From an uncultured Rhizobiaceae group bacterium (lineage in GTDB: Bacteria; Pseudomonadota; Alphaproteobacteria; Rhizobiales; Rhizobiaceae): 31,495 nt of DNA. Every line of letters begins with the position of its first letter. Position 1 is the stretch's first letter. The stretch is taken from the NCBI GenBank assembly GCA_937944075.1, contig CALDZZ010000037.1, positions 1 to 31,495 on the forward strand. Reading direction: 5' to 3'. A program made the position numbers and the translations under genes. Below the pieces are notes generated by a model. That model ran no database searches, was not told where the DNA came from, and saw only the letters and a program-made list of their open reading frames with translations. This document shows positions 25,301 through 30,291 of this stretch, one piece after another.

Positions 25301-27124
25301 CGTGACATTGGTCAGATCATTTGAACCGTCATTTTCAACAGTGATGGTATATTCAACCGTATCACCGGCAGTAATGCCCGGGTTGCCGTCATCATCATTG
25401 AGCACACCACTTTTGGTAACCTGAAGTGAGACACCAGAGCTGATGTCTACTTCATTGCTTGCAGTCTCAGTCGCCGTTTGGTCAGAATTTGCAGTAACCG
25501 TATTGTCAATATCACCATCACCACCACCATTTGTAGAAATGTCTGTCGCGGTCAAAGTATAGACGCCGGTATAAATCCACACTTCACCCATATCGAGTTC
25601 AGTATTGTTGTTGGCATCTCCAGACTGAAAAGATAGCGCAACAAGAGGATCGTCCACGGTTACATTCGTAAGCGGAACAGTTCCCGGATTGGAAACCTCA
25701 ATGGTATAATCAATCGTGTCACCAGCTGATACACCCAAAGTGCCATCATCATCATTCAGCATGCCAGACTTGCTAACATCGAGATCAACGATACGATCAA
25801 CTGGTGTTGAAGTGGAATTGTCATTTGCAGTGTCATCTTCCAGAACCGGGGTAATCATATCGTTTTCGGTTGCACTTGAAGTAGCAGTATTCTCAACAGA
25901 CCCGCTCGCTGCATCTGAATTCTGGATGATATAACTTGCCGTACAATCGAGCGAACTAGCGGGGTTCAAGGAATCGATATCATTGTCATTATCCAGATCC
26001 CCGGCACAGGAAATTTCAGACAATCCCGGCAATAAATCATTTACGGCAAGGTTGGTGAGAATGCGGTTTCCGGTATTGGTAAAGCGGAATGTGTAATTGA
26101 TCGTCTCACCAGCATCACCAAGACCATCGCCATCGCCATCAACAAGACTTGCAATCTTCTGCATTGTATAACTGTTTACAGCGCCAGGGATGACCTGCGT
26201 ATCGCTGGCCTCTCTTGGACCAATTTCATCTGTTGTTACAGAAACCGTATTGACCAGGTCATTGCCATTACTGATATTCGCAGGCGTAAGCGTATAGGTG
26301 AGCGTGTACGTCCAGATTTCACCCGCATCGATTTCAGTATTGTTGTTTGTATCACCACCCGAGAAAGTCGGTACAAGCTGAGTGGAGGTAGCCCCCTGAA
26401 CCTGCGTGTCATCAAGATTGATGTTGGTCAGCGAGGCAACTCCGGTGTTTTCAACGCGAATGACATAGTCAATCGTATCTCCTGCACTGACGCCATTAAT
26501 GCTGTCATTGTCATTGAGTGTACCCTCTTTACTGACAAGAAGCGCAACATCCGGATTGATTGGAGTTTGTTGTGTGGCAGATTCCGGTGGGGTTTCATTG
26601 CTGTCTACCGTAACCGTATTGTCAATATCACCATCGCCACCACCATTGGTCGCCAGATCAAAACCGGTAATTGTATAATCACCTGTATAAATCCAGGTTT
26701 CATCAGCATCCAGTCGGAAATCATTATCAAGGTCCCCAGACTGCAAAACCAGCGTCACAAGCGGGTCTGTGACCGTTATGCCTGTTAGGGAGACATTTCC
26801 AGGATTTGTCACTGTAACCGTGTAAGAAATCGTGTCCCCTGCACTCAGCCCCGGCGTACCGTCATCATCATTGAGGACGCCTGCCTTGGTTACTGCGATG
26901 TCAGGATTGGGCGGAATAACGGGGACAGATTGTGAACTGATAGAGGTTGTGATGGCAGACCCGTTAAAAACCCCGACAGCACGTGCATCATTATCAATTG
27001 CTGCAAGGGATGCATGCACCTGCGCCATAAAAAATACAAATGCCATAAAGGCCTGGAACGCGGAACGAATTCCGCGCTTCAGCCAGTTTGGCTTGCTTGT
27101 TTTATGAGGGCGCAAATGCTTCAT
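22310..27124 (-). CDS. Giant DUF11-repeat surface protein with SdrD-like and degenerate OmpA-like C-terminus
   Basis: A 1604-residue exported protein. The signal peptide ends at about ASLA41, and the mature chain begins AIDNDARAVGVF, resembling a final DUF11 strand. Six DUF11 beta-sandwich domains (75-818) form two copies of a 372-residue three-domain unit. A seventh, divergent DUF11 domain follows (819-945). Next are a thrombospondin-type-3-like acidic segment (968-998), a carbohydrate-binding-like fold (~1000-1110) and two more DUF11 domains (1140-1275, 1283-1408). An SdrD B-like domain with an EF-hand-like loop follows (1418-1515). The last segment (1518-1604) is an OmpA-like domain lacking the HTD motif, with a basic tail. 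It starts 30 bases after the stop of the 316-residue DUF11 gene, so the two share an operon. It probably acts as an adhesin or fibre base. Confidence 0.85.
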   Translation of the reverse strand: MKHLRPHKTSKPNWLKRGIRSAFQAFMAFVFFMAQVHASLAAIDNDARAVGVFNGSAITTSISSQSVPVIPPNPDIAVTKAGVLNDDDGTPGLSAGDTISYTVTVTNPGNVSLTGITVTDPLVTLVLQSGDLDNDFRLDADETWIYTGDYTITGFDLATNGGGDGDIDNTVTVDSNETPPESATQQTPINPDVALLVSKEGTLNDNDSINGVSAGDTIDYVIRVENTGVASLTNINLDDTQVQGATSTQLVPTFSGGDTNNNTEIDAGEIWTYTLTYTLTPANISNGNDLVNTVSVTTDEIGPREASDTQVIPGAVNSYTMQKIASLVDGDGDGLGDAGETINYTFRFTNTGNRILTNLAVNDLLPGLSEISCAGDLDNDNDIDSLNPASSLDCTASYIIQNSDAASGSVENTATSSATENDMITPVLEDDTANDNSTSTPVDRIVDLDVSKSGMLNDDDGTLGVSAGDTIDYTIEVSNPGTVPLTNVTVDDPLVALSFQSGDANNNTELDMGEVWIYTGVYTLTATDISTNGGGDGDIDNTVTANSDQTATETASNEVDISSGVSLQVTKSGVLNDDDGNPGITAGDTVEYTITVENDGSNDLTNVTVGDSLTQNGSTVALTPTLVSGDTNNDGILNPAETWSYRVIHTLSAANISDGNNLVNTATVTTDQTGPESDNDIQVLAPPNDSFTMVKIATLNDGDSDGLGDPGEDINYTFRFTNTGPRPLTNLSVNDELPGLTTILCSNDGDNDGDIDLLNVGQSLDCVAVYTVQVSDVTNGSVDNTATSSATASDGVTPVVEDNSENNNSTSTPTDTNISLDVNKTVASAVEVLPNVVEVEYLLELSNTGSVPLTNLTLEDDLASAVSAPAQIVGQGSVTVFSGFTGSGTINAAYDGIGNNQLFNGDVQLAAGAVGQVRIQVRIDRRAQSLVTRNVAIATTTQIPGTTPSDNPDDPTSDIDPTLFNSADLDGDGAPDANESPNGDRDNDGVSDQADYDPTGYFYCEADGTIVTGGRIAVVNVFTGGSQIGVGSSNDINIIRDGSDGSYQFYVTAPGTYRLVVTLPPDSVASTDHLSSGTLDVTSLLPANPGILGSGEVRNTGVLNDFSVAANPFYTEFVINAGDPSVFNNNIPLGLCGVAEITAEKGIASGPSLQADGTSDITYRLAAENTGTQRIDNVTLQDNLANAFGAGNFTVSNVSIEQAPTGFGATVQNGFNGVNAIDLLTTGGTLEPNERVSILLRVNIDAPHGGYTNTVTAGGSDGRTGAPIPETTTSISVDILRGIPDGIVATKTTPVDAAPIGGVVPYTITFENTSNSPVNGVDLVDLMPHGFSYVEGSALVNGTQIDPVLVDWNLVWANQSIAPGQRITISFSLVVGAGITGKEFINTTVARDPRDSSDVSNRATAVIRLEIESAFQCSHIIGRVFDDLDADGYYDEGEPGLGGVRVVSVNGLLITTDEFGRYHVACDVIPADRIGSNYILKLDNRTLPTGYTVTSENPRVVRVTQGKLAKINFAASRLRTINIDLDDSSFKGSTKSLKRSALVDIGKVLPLLEEERSVLNLNYQSQGKRSRLQRSRVESVKALINKAWKSRKRPYKLDIETDVK
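24671..25786 (-). repeat. Three-DUF11 superunit, copy 2 (residues 447-818 of the giant protein)
   Basis: DUF11 domains 4-6. The strand-A lysines are K452, K571 and K695, and the EF-hand-like loops begin at D503, D630 and D701. All are offset by exactly 372 residues from copy 1. The type order A-B-C is preserved: domains 3 and 6 share the NYTFRFTNTG, LPGL and ENTATSSAT/DNTATSSAT features that the other domains lack. Confidence 0.85.
25787..26902 (-). repeat. Three-DUF11 superunit, copy 1 (residues 75-446 of the giant protein)
   Basis: This 1116-bp coding segment holds DUF11 domains 1-3. The strand-A lysines are K80, K199 and K323, and the EF-hand-like loops begin at D131, D258 and D329. Each recurs exactly 372 residues later in copy 2 with no net insertion or deletion at these anchors. 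The copies have diverged in sequence, so the duplication is not recent. Confidence 0.85.
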
Positions 27125-27154
27125 TATATGAGCTTCTAAAGAGGTTTCTCTGTA

Positions 27155-28105
27155 TTAGCCGTCATCCACTTCGTCTTGTGTTACAGTGAGCGTTACTGTG
27201 AAGGTCGCAGTTGCTCCAGCCTCAAGCGTGTCAATCACACCGTCGTCAGAAACACCAATATCAGAGGGTCCTAATGGGCCTTCAGTTGTGATGGCTTCAC
27301 CTGCAGGCAGGTTCGCGCCTGTCAGCAAGGTTCCCTCGTGCGTATCCTGAATACCAACATTTGTCAGAGCGACATTGCCTGAGTTGGTAACGGTGTAGGT
27401 ATAAGTGATGGTCTCGCCAGCTTCTGCCAGATTATCAGCATTTATCTCATCATTGAGTACCGCGACCTTGACAATATCAAGCGCAGGTACGGCTGGAATT
27501 TCAGTTAGTGCTGGCGGTGAAGGCGGCGAATTCGGAATATCATCCGAAGTTGCTGTTGCAACGTTTGAAACACCATCGGTAACACCGGCAGCATTCAGCA
27601 CATCAAGTTGTGCAAGGGTATAGGTTGCCTCGAAAACAACCGTCTCACCAGGAGCAAGCGTTGCGGCATCCCCTGTGCCCGCACCAGCGCCAGTTACCTC
27701 TGTAAAGGCACCCAGTGAACCGGCACCATTCGCGCCATTGAATGTTGGACCTGGATCGTTCGGTGCAACATTGTTTTCAGTGACCGAACCATTGTTGGTA
27801 ATTGTATAGCGGTAAACGATTTCATCACCAGCGTCCGTATTGGCGGCATCACCACCCAAAGCGGTAGAAGGTGCTGTAAAGACTGACTTGGCAATACTGA
27901 GATCACGGTTTTGAAGAACCGGAACACTGGCCGTATCCGGGGCAGAGGTTGTATCATCTGCTGCGTTAAACGTACCGACCGCAACAGCGGAGTTATCAAT
28001 CGCAGAATAAGTAGGCGTCACGGCACCTACGGCTGTGAGTAGTGCCAGAGAAGAGATGCCAAGTCCCTTGAGACCCGAAATTCTTGTAAAGTGTGTATTT
28101 TTCAT
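27155..28105 (-). CDS. Exported DUF11 protein with two domains, circularly permuted ends
   Basis: A 316-residue protein starting at the ATG at 28105 (GGGGA 8 bases upstream; the open frame extends to 28135). The signal peptide ends at about TYS34 or A35. The mature N-terminus AIDNSAVAVG resembles the last strand of a DUF11 repeat. Two DUF11 domains follow (about 68-188 and 208-316), with strand-A lysines K73 and K213. The second stops at TVTLTVTQDEVDDG, just where the final strand should begin. The linker between the domains is Pro/Ser-rich. There are no cysteines and no membrane anchor. It is probably co-transcribed with the giant DUF11 gene 30 bases downstream. Proposed role: a fibre subunit (inference). 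Confidence 0.82.
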   Translation of the reverse strand: MKNTHFTRISGLKGLGISSLALLTAVGAVTPTYSAIDNSAVAVGTFNAADDTTSAPDTASVPVLQNRDLSIAKSVFTAPSTALGGDAANTDAGDEIVYRYTITNNGSVTENNVAPNDPGPTFNGANGAGSLGAFTEVTGAGAGTGDAATLAPGETVVFEATYTLAQLDVLNAAGVTDGVSNVATATSDDIPNSPPSPPALTEIPAVPALDIVKVAVLNDEINADNLAEAGETITYTYTVTNSGNVALTNVGIQDTHEGTLLTGANLPAGEAITTEGPLGPSDIGVSDDGVIDTLEAGATATFTVTLTVTQDEVDDG

Positions 28106-28197
28106 TTCAGCTTTCCCCATTGAAAAAAGTTTCATTTCTGTGAAAAGAAAGCGAAAATGTTGCTATAATAAATGTTCAATTTATCCCCGCCTCTTTG

Positions 28198-28740
28198 TTA
28201 GTTCAGTGTATCCACGTCCGTTTGAGTTACTGTGTAAGTCGCACTGAAACGGACAGTGTCGCCTGGTGCCAGACTTTCCCAGACACCGTCTTGAGCGGTA
28301 TCTGTTGAATCCAGCAATGTTCCGTTGTCGAGTAAGATCACTTCATTCGAAGGCACAACAGGACCGTTTGTTGCGTTCGTCGTGTCATTCACAACGACAT
28401 TGGTAATCGTGACATTCCCGCTATTGGTCACATCGAATGTGTAAGTGATTGTTTCTCCAGCTTCAGCAAAGTTGTCGCTGGTGATCTCGTCATTGAGGAT
28501 GGCTGTTTTGACGATGGTCAATTCGTTGATTGCATCAACGACATCTACCTGCTCATCATCCGTGGCCGTGACATCATTGCTACCGTTAGGAGATGAACCC
28601 GTTACGGTAACAGTATTGTTGATTGTTGCATGCGCCATGCCTGCAAGACCGAATGAAAAAATGACACAAGGAATTAGCGTCGCAAACCGCAACGCTTTAT
28701 AATCAGCGTAACCATTTTGTTGCCAATAATTTCGTCTCAT
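28198..28740 (-). CDS. Exported single-domain DUF11 protein, circularly permuted ends
   Basis: A 180-residue protein starting at the ATG at 28740, with GGGAGAGG 7 bases upstream; the open frame runs to 28767. The signal peptide ends at MAHA38. The mature N-terminus TINNTVTVTGSSPNG matches a DUF11 final strand. One DUF11 domain (73-180, strand-A lysine K78) then stops at TYTVTQTDVDTLN, before that strand. It is the smallest version of the arrangement, with one donor strand and one incomplete domain. It precedes the 316-residue DUF11 gene by 92 bases and has an exact CtrA-like site just upstream. Proposed role: the minimal fibre subunit (inference). Confidence 0.82.
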   Translation of the reverse strand: MRRNYWQQNGYADYKALRFATLIPCVIFSFGLAGMAHATINNTVTVTGSSPNGSNDVTATDDEQVDVVDAINELTIVKTAILNDEITSDNFAEAGETITYTFDVTNSGNVTITNVVVNDTTNATNGPVVPSNEVILLDNGTLLDSTDTAQDGVWESLAPGDTVRFSATYTVTQTDVDTLN

Positions 28741-28776
28741 AAACAATCCTCTCCCTAAGGAATGCAATGAGTCGGG

Positions 28777-28791
28777 TTAATTATGCGTTAA
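28777..28791. promoter_or_regulatory. CtrA-like binding motif (exact TTAA-N7-TTAA)
   Basis: TTAATTATGCGTTAA, followed by CCAT, matches the CtrA full site including the extended TTAACC half. It lies 37-51 bp upstream of the 180-residue DUF11 gene start, in the 188-bp gap after the terminator of the upstream DUF11 gene. It could be the promoter element for the three-gene DUF11 run. The short distance to the start codon also allows a repressing role. Confidence 0.5.
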
Positions 28792-28842
28792 CCATGATTT
28801 AGCAAAACTGAATGAGGCGGCTGGAGGCGGATTTCGCGCAAG

Positions 28843-28877
28843 AAAAAACCCGCACCAATTTTCAAATTAATGCGGGT
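28843..28877 (-). terminator. Rho-independent terminator of the 347-residue DUF11 gene
   Basis: On the minus strand ACCCGCA pairs with TGCGGGT. The stem is extended inward by wobble and A-T pairs and is followed by six T residues. It lies 52 bases after the stop at 28929, so the 347-residue DUF11 gene is transcribed separately from the DUF11 genes downstream. Confidence 0.9.
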
Positions 28878-28928
28878 CTTGAACTTTTTAGGCAAAAACC
28901 TCGCTAAAGGTCTTTGTTATCAAGTGTC

Positions 28929-29972
28929 TTACTGAAGATTATCAACGTCATCCTGAGTAACGGTGTATGTGCCTGTGAACTCAACGGAATCACCTACACC
29001 AAGAACATCAAAGCTCTCATCTGCAGCATCATCGCTGGAGTCTCCTGTTGGGGCAACATCGTTCAATGACAAATCATCCAGAATTGGTGTTGGATCTCCA
29101 CCCGTACCTGCTGTAACCGAGTCAGCAAGTGAAATTGCTGAGATTGGAACGTTACCATCATTGGTTACGGTGTAGGTGTAGGTAATCACATCACCAACAG
29201 CAACATTGGCTGCATCAGGGTTGGCCAGCGGGTTGCCATTGACCAGTGTTGCAAGCTTGTCGACATTCAAGGATGGTGCCGCATCTTCAAGATCAACGGA
29301 TTCATCAACAGTCAGATCTGCCGGATCAATCGAGCCTGCTGCAGGTGTTGCAGAGAAGGTAACGGTGTTATCGAGGTCATTATCACCACCACCATTGTCA
29401 TCGATATCAGCCTGCGTGACGGTGTAAGTCGAGGTAAGGGTAATCAAATCACCTGGTGCAAGGGAGTCCCAGACACCATTTTGCGGTGAGGGAATTGCAT
29501 CAATTGAGCTGTCCGTACTGTCACCCGTAGTGCCATTGTCCGTCAAAACCTCATTGTCATTTTGAGTGAGTGTACCATTGCCATCATGAACGTCGGTAAG
29601 ACTGATATTGGTAATGGTAACATTGCCATCATTCAAAAATGTATATTCATAGGTAATGACATCGCCTACGCCAACATTGGCTGTATCAGGGTCAAAAGCG
29701 ACCCCATTCAGCAAAGTTGCAGTTTTGGTAGTAACAACTTGCGGATCCGCATCTTCAACATCCACGTTTTCAGTGTCCGTTGCTGTAATATCATCTGTAT
29801 TGCCAGGTGAAGAACCAGTTGCCGTAACAGTGTTGTCAATTGTCGCCCAGGCCGGTACTACTGGAGCAAGTGCAGTCATCAATGCAATAGCCGATACAGC
29901 CGCCCTGCTAGAAACAAGCCTTGAAAATGTATTGCTGCCGTTTGATTCCTGCCCGGTTTTCATGAAATTCAT
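28929..29972 (-). CDS. Exported DUF11 protein with two domains, circularly permuted ends
   Basis: A 347-residue protein. The ATG at 29972 has GGGGA about 6 bases upstream; the open frame extends to 30038. The signal peptide ends VVPAWA43, and the mature chain starts TIDNTVTATGSSPG. Two DUF11 domains follow (about 78-209 and 234-347, lysines K83 and K239). The internal domain ends with TYTVTQADIDDNGGG and then DLDNTVTFSATPAAGS. The protein's own C-terminus stops at TYTVTQDDVDNLQ, one strand short. The missing strand is supplied in kind by the N-terminus. Very acidic, no cysteine in the mature part. Monocistronic, with its own terminator at 28843-28877. Proposed role: the major fibre subunit (inference). 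Confidence 0.83.
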   Translation of the reverse strand: MNFMKTGQESNGSNTFSRLVSSRAAVSAIALMTALAPVVPAWATIDNTVTATGSSPGNTDDITATDTENVDVEDADPQVVTTKTATLLNGVAFDPDTANVGVGDVITYEYTFLNDGNVTITNISLTDVHDGNGTLTQNDNEVLTDNGTTGDSTDSSIDAIPSPQNGVWDSLAPGDLITLTSTYTVTQADIDDNGGGDNDLDNTVTFSATPAAGSIDPADLTVDESVDLEDAAPSLNVDKLATLVNGNPLANPDAANVAVGDVITYTYTVTNDGNVPISAISLADSVTAGTGGDPTPILDDLSLNDVAPTGDSSDDAADESFDVLGVGDSVEFTGTYTVTQDDVDNLQ

Positions 29973-30134
29973 ATTAGTCCCCGTGATTGAATTTCTAATT
30001 GGAAATAAATTTCCGCCAAAATTTGTCGTACGCAACACTGACTCTAAGAGACTGTTTCAGCCCTGAATTGTTGGTCTTCATATCCAACATATGCCTTCCA
30101 GAATGTGTGATTTACCGCCACATAAAAGTCTCAT

Positions 30135-30161
30135 ACTGCGAATCGCTAACTGATTCGTAGT
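30135..30161. promoter_or_regulatory. Inverted repeat in the divergent region between the DUF11 gene and betA
   Basis: ACTGCGAATC and GATTCGTAGT are inverted copies with one mismatch and a 7-base spacer. They lie 131-157 bp upstream of betA and 163-189 bp upstream of the 347-residue DUF11 gene. The size and symmetry suit a TetR-type operator such as BetI would use, but the sequence has not been matched to a known BetI site. The rest of the 319-bp gap (29973-30291) is A+T-rich, with no gene seen. Confidence 0.4.
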
Positions 30162-30291
30162 GTTATTGTCACCTTTCAAAATGAATATTGTTAAAATTAA
30201 TAAAGACGGTTAAGTCGTTCTTGGTACAGGAAAGACCCAATAATATCGGTGCAAGGATATACAAAAACACTCATTTTGATAGACTGAACAC

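Noticed and set aside
22310..27124. Regularly spaced repeated sequence suggestive of a CRISPR array or tandem DNA satellite
   Set aside because: The repeats are in-frame DUF11 coding units of over 100 residues with diverged DNA; there are no short direct repeats with unique spacers.
18537..30038. Prophage tail-fibre or mobile island
   Set aside because: No integrase, tRNA-end repeat, terminase, capsid or transposase gene was seen, and all four smaller proteins have Sec signal peptides typical of envelope proteins.
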